Assembly: GCA_910579185.1 (NCBI GenBank)
Contig: CAJTTG010000005.1
Location: 1 to 64,000, forward strand
Direction: 5' to 3'
DNA length: 64,000 bases
Source of the DNA: an uncultured Muribaculaceae bacterium
GTDB lineage: Bacteria; Bacteroidota; Bacteroidia; Bacteroidales; Muribaculaceae
Position 1 is the stretch's first letter. Every line of letters starts with the position of its first letter. The translations under genes were made by a program, and so were the position numbers. The notes beneath the pieces were generated by a model, which was not told the origin of the DNA, did not search any database, and was given only the letters and a program-made list of their open reading frames with translations. Below are positions 1-8,030 of the stretch, in pieces.

Positions 1-631
1 GGGTACGGAGATAGAGGTCAGAAGTGTTTGAAACTTCCAACTGTTCAACGAATCCGTCAGATGAAACACAGAGGTTGCAACACACGAGGTTTTTGAAACC
101 CACGAAGATTTTAAATCGCTCTACTGACTTTTTGGAGTAGAGATTCATGTGATTGTAGGCACGCACACCGCCGACGGTCAGAGTGAGCTTGTTTCCCTCT
201 ACCGTTTCATAGATAGTGGGGACTTCGATGCAGAACATCATTCGCTCGTAGTAAATCGTTTTGTCCGATTCCAAGAGCTGATTAGCGGGCTTGTGTATCG
301 CTTCGGGGATTCTCCCTTTAATGATGTGCGATACTCGGATTTCGGGCGTTTCGATTTTCTCTCCGTTGTAGAATGTGCTGACTGCTTCCGCTACCGTTTC
401 GATAAACGCAGGGTGTGAGATTGTCAGCTCATTGTCCTTGCTGAACACAGGAACAATGCACTCGTTTTTGAGGTGCGACAGTTCGACAGCCTTTGTGTTT
501 GCTTCGATAAACGGAAGTGTCTTTTTCTCTCTTTGCGGAAGCTCTGTAATAACTTCCGCGTCTGTTGCGTACTCGTTGAGCCAACTGAATCTTTTAGGCT
601 CAACCGCAGGTAAAATCATTAGATTTTCCAT
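1..631 (-). CDS. DUF3871 family protein, C-terminus outside window
   Basis: An open frame runs from an ATG at 631 to the left edge of the window without a stop, so at least 210 codons are present and the C-terminus is missing. It begins MENLMILPAVEPKRFSWLNE and contains GGVRAYNHMNLYSKKSVERF near residues 157-176, followed by a Cys-containing stretch (NLVCCNLC). This pattern fits DUF3871, a family of unknown function that I know from Bacteroides plasmids and integrated elements; the family call is from memory, not a search. It lies with the helicase-like gene and integrase in the AT-rich block next to tRNA-Phe, which supports mobile-element cargo or a replication/mobilisation accessory. The 11 bases ATGGAAAATCT at its start also occur at the upstream ATG of the helicase-like gene (2856). 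Confidence 0.75.
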   Translation of the reverse strand, partial: MENLMILPAVEPKRFSWLNEYATDAEVITELPQREKKTLPFIEANTKAVELSHLKNECIVPVFSKDNELTISHPAFIETVAEAVSTFYNGEKIETPEIRVSHIIKGRIPEAIHKPANQLLESDKTIYYERMMFCIEVPTIYETVEGNKLTLTVGGVRAYNHMNLYSKKSVERFKIFVGFKNLVCCNLCVSSDGFVEQLEVSNTSDLYLRT

Positions 632-936
632 AAACGTGCGATTATTAGAGGTTAATAAAACTGTTTTGTCTTTTTATTCAAGAAAGGTGGGGGGACTATC
701 ATGTGAAGTGGAATCTTATGCGCAGAATTAAGTCAAATTTTTAATCATGGTATTTATGATTGGGGAGAGGGGGCATTTTATAGAGTTACCGGCGTATATA
801 TGCGTGTGCCTTTAAGTATGGATTAAAATTGCAGAGGGCTATTCTCCTTATAATTGAAGTCTGGATTTTTCAGAAATGAAAAAACTCCATAACCGAAGCT
901 ATGGAGTAGTGGTAGATTTTTCAGAATTTTCAGATT
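632..936. other. Intergenic, about 305 bp
   Basis: No gene is supported here. The stretch holds the terminator hairpin of the helicase-like gene (884-907), a 6-bp inverted repeat AATCAT/ATGATT (743-748 and 756-761) of the kind a repressor might bind, and AT-rich sequence upstream of the DUF3871 gene. I found no good TAnnTTTG promoter on the minus strand. Confidence 0.6.
878..907 (-). terminator. Rho-independent terminator
   Basis: On the minus strand ACTCCATA (907-900) pairs with TATGGAGT (891-884) around an 8-nt loop and is followed by a run of six T. It sits 29 bp after the stop of the helicase-like gene. Confidence 0.8.
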
Positions 937-2856
937 CTATGGTGGAGTTGCAAAAATTGTACCGTCAAACTTGAAACGGATAAGTTTATAAGAGGGTGGC
1001 TTTTTCGATTGGGAGTTGTAAGCCTCATAATAATCCTCTATTGTTGACTGTATTACTTTATGCTTTATGCCAAATTGAGTGTATATTCTTTTAAGGCGCG
1101 ACTTTATATCTTCTTTTGAGATATAAACGCCAAGTGAAAATTCTTGATGTATTGCATTTAGAATGTCAGGCATAAAACGCCGTCGTTCTGCTTCTTTTTC
1201 ATCATATTCAGCTGCTGCTTTGTCAAGTGCGGTTTTTAGATAATTGCAATCCTCACACCCTTTATAGCCAATTTTTCTATAAATCGGCAGAATATAGGCG
1301 GTTTCATCAATCCGTTTCAGCGCATCAATATATGCTTTTGCAGATTCTGTGTTTATGCGTCTGTTTTCCAAGTCCAACCGTATGTGTTCAAGAGCAATTA
1401 CTATCTCTTTCCGTTTTGCTATGTCTGTCTTAGACTGACTGATACGCAAAATATCATCATTGCCAACAGTATAAAGATTCTCAATCAGATTGACATTAAA
1501 ATGTTCGGATGCTTCATAAGCTCCATATAGAGTTTCAGCGGAATTATAATATGATTTTACCCTTTCTTCATTATATAGATTGTCCACGGCAAACGGATTT
1601 ATTTCTCCACTCTCATCTATAAGTGCATTGTACCGTAGGCTTTTTAGGTCTTTCGCTATGGCTTCTTTTCTAATAACATCTTCTGTTTGCTCTAATTGAG
1701 TTGTGAGATTCATGTAATTGTCGGCAAACTGTGATAGCTCTATTGCTAATTCCGCATTGCTCTTGATACGCATATTCGGATTTATTGTAGAAATGTGCGT
1801 CAGAGAATTATAAGTATTACCATTAGCACCGTTCCCACGAAAACGACCTTGTATCTGTATCGCTTCCGTAAGAGGGTCAATCATCGTATAGGTTGCCACT
1901 CTTAAATCCGTGAGCATTATTATATCGGGCAATATTGGAAATATCGTTATGTCAAGACCAGAGTAAAAACGGCAAGTGAAGAAGTTGTATTTTGCCAAAG
2001 GATAATTGATTTCGGAAAAGACATTGGAAATGCCACGCTCACGGAGTTTCTTAACGCTCTTCTCAGAACAGAAAACCTTGTAGTCTGATATGTTGTATTG
2101 CTCAATAATGGCGTTGATGCAGTCTGTTTTATTCATAAAGATACAGACACATGGACTATCGGACAATTCTTCAAGTTTGGATTTTAATGTTGTATTAAAA
2201 TTGTTTGTGACTATCAGCGTCAAATCTTTTTTATAATCGAATATGGGGGTCAGTTTTAATCTTATAAAGCCTTGTTCGGATAACTTAGGGTGCGTAGGCG
2301 TGAGTGGAGTGGCTGACACCATAGCTTTGTTTTTGAATCTGAAAAAATCATATATTGGTTGGCTTATAGTGTTTCTATAATCATGGTCTTGTGTGATTTT
2401 CTCGCACTCATCAAATAAGCAGAACCAATCTTCGCCGTATATGTCTATACCGAGTGATTCAGCTTCATTTCTGATTTTATAAAAGCTCTCCGGCGTTGTC
2501 AGAATCTTTTTATATGGAATATCCTCACGTGTGAGATACTTGCGTAAAGGCATGGGGCGTACCTCTGAATATATACCCTCCAACGGCATTTCTTCGTTGT
2601 CAAGTTTGCATTGAATCACTGGCACATTTGGCTCTATTATAATGGAATTCCTTTTTGCGTGAATCTCGCAGTATGTAGCGCCAACGCCCGTAAGCGTTTT
2701 GTCAAGAATGACATTTGTAGGGATATTTTCTCCATGACCGCCACGCCTTAATGCGTCTGACAGCCATTCATTGTTATGTAATTCAAGGGTTGTCGTTTCC
2801 ATATATTTCTGATTTTTTGAAAAATTCAGAACGGTAGAAAATTGGAGATTTTCCAT
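937..2856 (-). CDS. DEAD/DEAH-like helicase of mobile element, degenerate P-loop
   Basis: A 639-residue superfamily-2 helicase-like protein. Visible motifs in order: a P-loop-like TGVGAT (56-61) that lacks the usual GKT lysine, DECE (149-152) as motif II, SATPL (181-185) as motif III, and QGRFR (336-340) as motif VI. The C-terminal 300 residues are charged, with a coiled-coil-like region (about 520-570). I remember related genes on Bacteroides integrated elements, where the function is unknown; a role in element replication or transfer is inference. The start is uncertain: M19 (2802) fits the N-terminus I expect for relatives (NNEWLSDALRRGG), while the ATG at 2856 lies inside a 15-bp inverted repeat. 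A terminator follows the gene. Confidence 0.7.
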   Translation of the reverse strand: MENLQFSTVLNFSKNQKYMETTTLELHNNEWLSDALRRGGHGENIPTNVILDKTLTGVGATYCEIHAKRNSIIIEPNVPVIQCKLDNEEMPLEGIYSEVRPMPLRKYLTREDIPYKKILTTPESFYKIRNEAESLGIDIYGEDWFCLFDECEKITQDHDYRNTISQPIYDFFRFKNKAMVSATPLTPTHPKLSEQGFIRLKLTPIFDYKKDLTLIVTNNFNTTLKSKLEELSDSPCVCIFMNKTDCINAIIEQYNISDYKVFCSEKSVKKLRERGISNVFSEINYPLAKYNFFTCRFYSGLDITIFPILPDIIMLTDLRVATYTMIDPLTEAIQIQGRFRGNGANGNTYNSLTHISTINPNMRIKSNAELAIELSQFADNYMNLTTQLEQTEDVIRKEAIAKDLKSLRYNALIDESGEINPFAVDNLYNEERVKSYYNSAETLYGAYEASEHFNVNLIENLYTVGNDDILRISQSKTDIAKRKEIVIALEHIRLDLENRRINTESAKAYIDALKRIDETAYILPIYRKIGYKGCEDCNYLKTALDKAAAEYDEKEAERRRFMPDILNAIHQEFSLGVYISKEDIKSRLKRIYTQFGIKHKVIQSTIEDYYEAYNSQSKKPPSYKLIRFKFDGTIFATPP

Positions 2857-2896
2857 GATTAGTATTCACTCGCCAAAATTGTACCGTTCTGAATTT
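2822..2896. repeat. 15-bp inverted repeat over the helicase start
   Basis: AAATTCAGAACGGTA (2822-2836) and TACCGTTCTGAATTT (2882-2896) are perfect reverse complements separated by 45 bp. The ATG at 2856 lies between the arms and M19 (2802) lies 20 bp downstream. It may be an operator, a leader RNA hairpin or a recombination target. Part of the right arm (AAAATTGTACCGT, 2875-2887) recurs in direct orientation at 953-965, inside the 3' end of the gene. Confidence 0.75.
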
Positions 2897-2904
2897 GAGG
2901 CATT
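2860..2904 (-). CDS. Possible 14-codon leader peptide
   Basis: A mini-ORF, MPQIQNGTILASEY and stop, lies just upstream of the helicase-like gene and covers the right arm of the inverted repeat. Its tail (NGTILASEY) resembles the C-terminus of the helicase-like protein (DGTIFATPP). It could be a leader peptide or a remnant of a duplicated gene end. There is no direct evidence of translation. Confidence 0.2.
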
Positions 2905-2938
2905 ATTCCAAGTTGTCACATAGAGAATGTAGATTTAT

Positions 2939-3769
2939 TTATGCGGCTTGTCGTTTGCGTAGTTCTTCTATAAAGCTGACAAGTTCAGCCACGAGGCAAC
3001 TTTCTTTTTCATGGCACTCGCTCATTTTGTAAAGCGAGATTGTAGAAGCAGGGATTAACTCCAGAGCCATAAGTACGGTTTCATAGTCGTATTTGGTGAT
3101 TGTAGCGTTTATGGCATTGATAGCATAACGCTTGCCCATTTCTTTTTTGCCAAATACTACTTCGACGGCATCAAGCAACGAATTAGCTTGTTCGGGAGTC
3201 CGTTTGAGGTTAGGCACTTCTTCAACTGCCATTCCTAATGCGAGTTTTGTCGTATGCGTTTGTTTCAGCCGGACACCAAAGAACGCCATTGCAGTGTTCA
3301 TAGGTATCTCACGTGTTCTTGCAAGAGCGTGAATCTCCTTATATGTGGGATTCTTAGAAGCGATAGAAGCTATACCGAGAGCTTCAACATTGTTGAGTTT
3401 ACGGCTGAAAAGCATCGTTGTGCCGATTGCCTTTCCATATTCTTGTACGGTGGAGAAGTTATGTATTTCCACTTCTTCCAATACTTCATCGGTTTCAAAC
3501 CGATAGTATGTGTCGGCAGTGTCGCACGGAACGTACACATTGGGTGTATTAGGTGGTATTACCTCTCCGTCAGAATCGACAAGGGTTATTCCCTCGTTCC
3601 AAAATGGCTTTGGAACACAAAGGTGAAATATCACTCTGAGTTGATTTTTGCGGTCTATGGCAGACAGCAAATCTGACTTGTCTTTGGGTCGCTCCATGTT
3701 ATATGGTGAACGACCGATAATAATTTCTTTTACTGTGCCGTCTATGACAGCTTTAACTTTTTTACCCAT
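2939..3769 (-). CDS. Conserved-looking hypothetical protein of mobile element
   Basis: I do not recognise the family. The frame is open from 3823, but I prefer the ATG at 3769 (MGKKVKAVIDGTVKEIIIGR, 276 residues), because the extra 18 residues look untranslated. The protein is soluble, with no signal peptide or membrane segment. The N-terminal half is beta-rich and acidic; the C-terminal half is helical (about 140-270) and ends KRQAA. It is transcribed in the same direction as its neighbours and separated by about 80 bp from the helicase-like gene. A -7 box (TAAATTTG, minus strand 3850-3843) lies upstream. A role in maintenance or replication of the element is only a guess from context. Confidence 0.65.
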   Translation of the reverse strand: MGKKVKAVIDGTVKEIIIGRSPYNMERPKDKSDLLSAIDRKNQLRVIFHLCVPKPFWNEGITLVDSDGEVIPPNTPNVYVPCDTADTYYRFETDEVLEEVEIHNFSTVQEYGKAIGTTMLFSRKLNNVEALGIASIASKNPTYKEIHALARTREIPMNTAMAFFGVRLKQTHTTKLALGMAVEEVPNLKRTPEQANSLLDAVEVVFGKKEMGKRYAINAINATITKYDYETVLMALELIPASTISLYKMSECHEKESCLVAELVSFIEELRKRQAA

Positions 3770-3842
3770 ATTGTTTTGTTTTAATGGGGTGAATATTATT
3801 GTAATTCCCCAGCCTATGCGCACTTGGCTTTCGATTACGCTG

Positions 3843-3850
3843 CAAATTTA
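3843..3850 (-). promoter_or_regulatory. -7 box TAAATTTG
   Basis: This matches the Bacteroidetes TAnnTTTG -7 consensus about 75 bp upstream of the ATG at 3769. No clear -33 TTTG is present at the usual 19-21 bp distance. Confidence 0.4.
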
Positions 3851-3908
3851 GATAGTCCTCAAAGGGTGCGCAGAGAGTAAATTGTAAGCCGTTGATTACT
3901 CCCCCGAA

Positions 3909-3951
3909 TTAAAAAGAAAAATCCCACCTCTCACGAATGAAAGGCAGGATT
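3909..3951 (-). terminator. Rho-independent terminator
   Basis: A 13-bp stem (3939-3951 with 3920-3932, some G-U pairs) with a 6-nt loop is followed on the minus strand by TTTTTCTTTTT. It lies 28 bp after the stop of the gene at 3980-4804. Confidence 0.8.
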
Positions 3952-3979
3952 GTATATTGCTGATTATTGTGTGGTTGCG

Positions 3980-4804
3980 CTAAAAGTATAGGTTGCCTAA
4001 TGTTTCTATCTTCTTGTTCTTATACTGTTTGAAAAATCCTTTGAGGGTTTCATCGCTTTCTCTGAAACTTGGATTGCGTGAAAGTCCGAGATTGAAAATC
4101 AGAGTGGATATAAGGAGATTCTTGCTCAATGATAGACCGTCACATTTTTTTGAATCCCCCTTATATAGAGGATTCAGTTCAAAAAAGTACCGCATAAGAG
4201 TTGCAAAGTACCATAGCAACACTGAATCTGATTCTTCATTTTGCAAGAACATCTGTTGAGGGTCTGATTTGTCAAAGGAAGATAGACTGTCTTTAACCTC
4301 CGTTGAATCATACCCTTGCCGAATCCATTGCAGAATTGTGGCTAATGCCTTTCCGTCTGTCAGAGTGATTTTTGATTTGCCCGATTTTAGAGTGAGTTGG
4401 ATTTTGTCAGAATCGGATTCTTCTACTGATTCAGCGACATGGATAAATTTCTCTATAAGGTCTTTGGAATTGTCGCCAATCTTCAATCCACCGCAACGGT
4501 CTAAGGCATAATCGAAACAGAAAATCACTAATAACCAAAATGCGTCAGCGTCAAGTTTAAGCCCACAGATAACAGTTTGAAGGTCTTTATCGGAAATGTA
4601 TTGCTCGTAGGTGTATCGTGTGGCAATCTCGTTTTTATTGTAGCGGATTTCAAAGGTTTCTATTGCTAATTGTGGGTCAGCGTTAATCATGCTTGGAAAC
4701 CTAATACTACCGTCAGTCAGCCGGTGTGGTTCTCCTTTTCCTCGGATTATAGAATGGATGTATTTGAAAAGTTGCTCGCTGTCGCAGTCTATTGGCTTAT
4801 CCAT
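3980..4804 (-). CDS. Hypothetical protein of mobile element
   Basis: A 274-residue protein beginning MDKPIDCDSEQLFKYIHSII. I do not recognise the family. No signal peptide is seen; a hydrophobic stretch around residues 90-99 (FWLLVIFCFDYAL) is too short and charged at its edges to be a convincing membrane helix. The acidic middle (VEESDSDK) and Lys-rich C-terminus (KQYKNKKIETLGNLYF) suggest a soluble cytoplasmic protein. It sits between the integrase and the other element genes, has its own terminator downstream, and the integrase terminator stands upstream, so it is probably a separate transcription unit. AT-rich composition matches the element rather than the chromosome to the right. Confidence 0.65.
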   Translation of the reverse strand: MDKPIDCDSEQLFKYIHSIIRGKGEPHRLTDGSIRFPSMINADPQLAIETFEIRYNKNEIATRYTYEQYISDKDLQTVICGLKLDADAFWLLVIFCFDYALDRCGGLKIGDNSKDLIEKFIHVAESVEESDSDKIQLTLKSGKSKITLTDGKALATILQWIRQGYDSTEVKDSLSSFDKSDPQQMFLQNEESDSVLLWYFATLMRYFFELNPLYKGDSKKCDGLSLSKNLLISTLIFNLGLSRNPSFRESDETLKGFFKQYKNKKIETLGNLYF

Positions 4805-4832
4805 ATCGCTGTGATTTTGGACTGTAAAGTTA

Positions 4833-4865
4833 CGAAAAATCCGCCTATCTGTGAATAAGCGGATT
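4833..4865 (-). terminator. Integrase terminator
   Basis: AATCCGC (4865-4859) and GCGGATT (4844-4838) pair on the minus strand around a 14-nt loop and run into TTTTTCG. It is 24 bp beyond the integrase stop. Confidence 0.7.
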
Positions 4866-4888
4866 CTGTAATTATAGGGGGAAATGTA

Positions 4889-6088
4889 TCAGAGCAAGTG
4901 TTTCATAGCATTGTCTATCTGCTCATTATCGAAGCTGTCAAGATATATCTGTGTTACTCGTTCAGAGCTGTGACCCATGATTTCACGGATTACGGCTGTT
5001 GATACCCCAGCTCGTTTCAACACGGTTGCCTGACTATGCCGTGCGACATAAGTAGTGAGAGTTAGGGGTAAGCCTAAATCCTCGCCTATCTCTTTAAGCC
5101 GTTTGTTCACTTTGGCTATGACCTTATGAATACGGTTGGACTTCTGTATCTCCGTTTCGTGGAAGTCTGATAGGATTGGAAAGAGATACGGACTGTCTTT
5201 ACGATGATACTTCTTTATAAGCTCAATTGCTTGTGGTTGCAGTGGGATTTTGATTAGCTTGCTTGTCTTGTGTCGCTTATAGACTAACTTCCCCTCTATG
5301 ATGTTTGCAGGGGTGAGGTTGGCAATATCTATGAAGTTGATTCCGCCACAATAGTATGTAAAAGCGAATATGTCAATAGGGAATCGCATATAGCGGTTGG
5401 TGGACTTGTAGGCAAGAATACGGTCTATGTCCTCTTTGGATAGGGAGCGTTTTGCCGTTTCCTCATGCAGTCGTGCCACCTTATATTTCTTGAAAGGATA
5501 GTTTTCAGAATCGGCTATATTTTCCTCCATTGCCAAATTATAAATGGCTCGTAGCGTTCTAAATCTTATGCCGATTGTGTTTTCTGCCAATCCATGCTTC
5601 CGTAGCCATGTTTCATATCTCCGTAGGAAACACACATCTATGTCTGAAAAACAGATGTCAAGATGCTTGTTGAACGAAACAAGCGAGTTATAAACTTGTT
5701 TCACGGACAGCATATAGCCACGCCTACCCTCGTCAGTGAGCCGTTGGATTTGTTCACAGAATAGGTCATGCACGGTTTTTGGTTTAACTCGCTTGGCTCT
5801 ATCGTCTATTAAAGTACTTGCAGTAAACTCTTTACGTTCAGATTTCAGTTTAACTATCTCTGCTGACAGCTCGCTTGCCTTATCTGCTATCAGCTTGCTA
5901 AGATACTCATAATTAGGGCAATTAGGTTTCAGCGTATTTCTCTCAAAGTTCCAATACTTAGGATTGACGGACACGCCTAAACTCTTATACTTCTTTTTGC
6001 CGTCTTTGCACACGCGAATCATTAGAGGGTGTTCGCCATTTGCGAGAGTTTTTGACTTGTAACACACAATGTTAGCTGTTACGTTCAT
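4889..6088 (-). CDS. Tyrosine site-specific integrase
   Basis: A 399-residue phage-integrase-family recombinase of the Bacteroides conjugative/mobilisable element type. It has an N-terminal arm-binding domain (about 1-100), a SAM-like core-binding domain (105-200) and a catalytic domain (215-399). Visible catalytic residues are R350 in TYVARHS, H373 in MGHSS and the nucleophile Y382 in QIYLDSF. The position of the first catalytic Arg is occupied by Gly (YYCGGINF, G248). Loss of Arg I is known in IntDOT of CTnDOT, so the enzyme may still be active. The gene points away from tRNA-Phe, whose 3' end is 112 bp upstream of the start, so the tRNA is the likely attachment site. A terminator follows. 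Confidence 0.93.
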   Translation of the reverse strand: MNVTANIVCYKSKTLANGEHPLMIRVCKDGKKKYKSLGVSVNPKYWNFERNTLKPNCPNYEYLSKLIADKASELSAEIVKLKSERKEFTASTLIDDRAKRVKPKTVHDLFCEQIQRLTDEGRRGYMLSVKQVYNSLVSFNKHLDICFSDIDVCFLRRYETWLRKHGLAENTIGIRFRTLRAIYNLAMEENIADSENYPFKKYKVARLHEETAKRSLSKEDIDRILAYKSTNRYMRFPIDIFAFTYYCGGINFIDIANLTPANIIEGKLVYKRHKTSKLIKIPLQPQAIELIKKYHRKDSPYLFPILSDFHETEIQKSNRIHKVIAKVNKRLKEIGEDLGLPLTLTTYVARHSQATVLKRAGVSTAVIREIMGHSSERVTQIYLDSFDNEQIDNAMKHLL

Positions 6089-6090
6089 GC

Positions 6091-6119
6091 GGTTTGCTTG
6101 GTTTAACTCTCGGTTTAAC
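6091..6119. repeat. Short direct repeats GGTTTAAC upstream of integrase
   Basis: GGTTTAAC occurs at 6100-6107 and 6112-6119 with a degenerate copy (GGTTTGC) at 6091-6097. The position between the integrase start and the tRNA-Phe attachment site is where integrase or excisionase arm sites are expected; that role is inference. Confidence 0.4.
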
Positions 6120-6158
6120 CGTCAACTTCCGTGGGGCTGCCGCAGGCGTGCAAGGGAA

Positions 6159-6191
6159 TAAAAAAAGAGAGCTACATTTCTGTAACTCTCT
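6159..6191 (-). terminator. tRNA-Phe terminator
   Basis: On the minus strand AGAGAGTTAC pairs with GTAGCTCTCT (one U-G pair) around AGAAAT and is followed by seven T. It lies 10 bp beyond the 3' end of tRNA-Phe, on the element side of the junction. Confidence 0.8.
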
Positions 6192-6200
6192 GATTTTCAG

Positions 6201-6273
6201 TGGTGCCAACGGGAATCGAACCAGTGACACAAGGATTTTCAGTCCTTTGCTCTACCAACTGAGCTATGGCACC
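6201..6273 (-). tRNA. tRNA-Phe (GAA)
   Basis: A 73-nt cloverleaf: acceptor GGTGCCA/TGGCACC, D-arm GCTC...GAGC, anticodon loop CTGAAAA with anticodon GAA, and T-arm containing GGTTCGATTCC. CCA is not encoded: the discriminator A is followed by CTG. The integrase gene lies just beyond its 3' end, the classical layout for integration into a tRNA 3' end. The gene appears intact, as expected if the element restores the 3' part. Confidence 0.97.
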
Positions 6274-6331
6274 ATCTTTCGCGGCAGGCTCTCTCGCTTG
6301 ATTGCCTTGGTTGCCGTTTTGTTTTGCGTTG

Positions 6332-6363
6332 CAAAGGTAGGACTTTTGTTTGGTTTGTGCAAG
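6332..6363 (-). promoter_or_regulatory. tRNA-Phe promoter
   Basis: The -7 box TACCTTTG (6339-6332) and a -33-like CTTG (6363-6360) are separated by 20 bp on the minus strand, about 59 bp upstream of the mature tRNA 5' end. Confidence 0.6.
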
Positions 6364-6481
6364 TGTTTTGCGATATTTTTTAGATCTGTTTTGCAGTTTT
6401 ATTTCGCTTTTTGCTTTTGTTGTGGCTTTTACTTCTGATTATTAGTGTGTTGTCGGTTTAGTGGAATGAGCCGTATTTTTT

Positions 6482-6521
6482 ATAAAAAGCAGCGAGGGCA
6501 CCATGATGCGGTGCCCTCGCT
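6482..6521 (-). terminator. Terminator of the SusCDEF operon
   Basis: A perfect 12-bp GC-rich stem (6510-6521 with 6491-6502), 7-nt loop, then GCTTTTTAT on the minus strand. It lies 28 bp after the SusF-like gene. Confidence 0.9.
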
Positions 6522-6549
6522 TAGTTGCTGATATGTATACAATAGCTGT

Positions 6550-8007
6550 TTATTGCTCTTCAATGAAGCACTGGTAGGGGTAGACTGAGAGGTCGAGGAG
6601 GATCAGGTATGTGCCTGCTCCGGGCGAATCCAGATTGTTACCACCTACGGTGAGATTGTCCTCTGTGCCACCGAGGTTGATATCCCATCCGTGGTTCATG
6701 CAGAATTTAAATATGTCGGAGTCCGATAGGGTGACTTCGCCTTCCCATGTCAGGTTGTCGTCCGATGGGGTCATTTCGATCGGTGCAGCGGCATTCCAGT
6801 CATTGTTCGATCCTACGATACCGATCGAGGTGATCAGTGTCTTGGTGTAGGACATGTTGCCGAGGTTCACGTTAAGATAGTATAGACCCTCTGTACCGTC
6901 GACCGTGAAATTGGTGTTTGATCCATTCTGGAGTTGGTAGTTGGTCTCTCCAGCGCCGTAGTTACCCTTGTCGTTGTTCCATTCTGCTGCTCCGGTGAAC
7001 TTAAAGCTGCCTTTCAGATTTGCGAACCCGGTGTAGTTGATATAGTTTGTGGTGCTGAGTTTTGTTGACCAGCTCCATCCGTTTCCATCACCGGGGACGT
7101 AGACGAATGGGATTGCGTTGCTGATCGACCATGTCTGATCAAGAACGTTGATGTTCAGCATGAATTCTCCGGGCTTGTCCACAACGATCCATTCGCAGTC
7201 GGCTTCAGTGGTGGCGTAGGCCAGCGTGCCCTCTTCTTCGCCGGATCCGATAAATGTCAGCGAATGGTTCTGTTCCCAGGTCTGGCCGGCCTGTTTGGTC
7301 GATGCCGGGATTACCTTGAATTTCCATCCGCCATCGGTCAGCTGATCCGATGAAATGTCGACTTTGAGCTGGAACACCGGGTTGTCGTACTGGTTACCCT
7401 GGTGAGAGAGCTGTACGGCATCGGCTATCGAGTTGCCGTTGATCGTGCCATAGATATAGTAGGTCGATTCAACGATATGTTCGTAGGACAGGGGTGTGAT
7501 TACGATGCTCTGTTGTGTGCCTACGGAGCCCAGCAGCACGGTTGTGGTGCCGTCAAGGGCATAGGCTACATAATTTACGTAGAGTGTGGACTGTACGGTG
7601 GGATCGCGTGTGACCATGGCTTTCACTGCCTCGTCGAGATCAGTTGCCGAAACCTGTGCCACTTTGATTGCGGTTCCGTCAGGTGCCGGGATGACATTGA
7701 GATCGATCTGGCGTGCGGCAGACATATCCTGTGATGTCGAAACGTTCATCACGATCTTCAGTTCCTGATTTTCAGGAAAATTCTCAAGCTTTGTGATATC
7801 CAGCAGGTCAACGTATCCGTCTGTGGCGGTTTCAAGGTTGACACTGCCGCCGTTGGCTACCACATCAATTGCTGTTATTCCGTCAGCAGGGATAATCGGC
7901 TGCTGTGGTGTTGTAGAAGGTGTGCCCTTCTCAAGATCCACATCGTCGCAGGCCGAGAAAGCCAGCGCGAGGACGGCTGTAAGTGCTATATTCAGAAATT
8001 TTTTCAT
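6550..8007 (-). CDS. SusF-like outer-membrane glycan-binding lipoprotein
   Basis: A 485-residue lipoprotein, last gene of the SusCDEF-type operon. The signal peptide ends at a lipobox, with Cys20 in AFSACDD. The N-terminal third (about 35-170) is an Ig-like SusE/SusF domain. Two or three CBM-like beta-sandwich modules follow, marked by aromatic repeats: YYIYGTINGN (about 183), FVYVPGDGNGWSW (about 301) and IGIVGSNNDWN with FKFCMNHGWDINLGG (about 390-445). These match the starch-binding modules of SusF/SusE, which hold alpha-glucan at the cell surface. Alpha-glucan as substrate is inferred from this architecture; no amylase gene is visible nearby. The gap to the SusE-like gene is 23 bp and a strong terminator follows. 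Confidence 0.85.
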   Translation of the reverse strand: MKKFLNIALTAVLALAFSACDDVDLEKGTPSTTPQQPIIPADGITAIDVVANGGSVNLETATDGYVDLLDITKLENFPENQELKIVMNVSTSQDMSAARQIDLNVIPAPDGTAIKVAQVSATDLDEAVKAMVTRDPTVQSTLYVNYVAYALDGTTTVLLGSVGTQQSIVITPLSYEHIVESTYYIYGTINGNSIADAVQLSHQGNQYDNPVFQLKVDISSDQLTDGGWKFKVIPASTKQAGQTWEQNHSLTFIGSGEEEGTLAYATTEADCEWIVVDKPGEFMLNINVLDQTWSISNAIPFVYVPGDGNGWSWSTKLSTTNYINYTGFANLKGSFKFTGAAEWNNDKGNYGAGETNYQLQNGSNTNFTVDGTEGLYYLNVNLGNMSYTKTLITSIGIVGSNNDWNAAAPIEMTPSDDNLTWEGEVTLSDSDIFKFCMNHGWDINLGGTEDNLTVGGNNLDSPGAGTYLILLDLSVYPYQCFIEEQ

Positions 8008-8030
8008 TGTTCAGTTCATTTGAATGGGGG

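Noticed and set aside
149..731. Two plus-strand frames at the left edge
   Set aside because: They are opposite the uninterrupted DUF3871 frame on the minus strand, which has recognisable family sequence.
2822..2896. Invertible promoter (invertase-type phase switch)
   Set aside because: The 45 bp between the arms is too short for a typical switch, and no promoter is recognised in it; an operator or RNA hairpin is more likely.
6201..6273. Second attachment core of the element inside the window
   Set aside because: I found no repeat of the tRNA-Phe 3' end between 1 and 6200, so the other end must lie outside.
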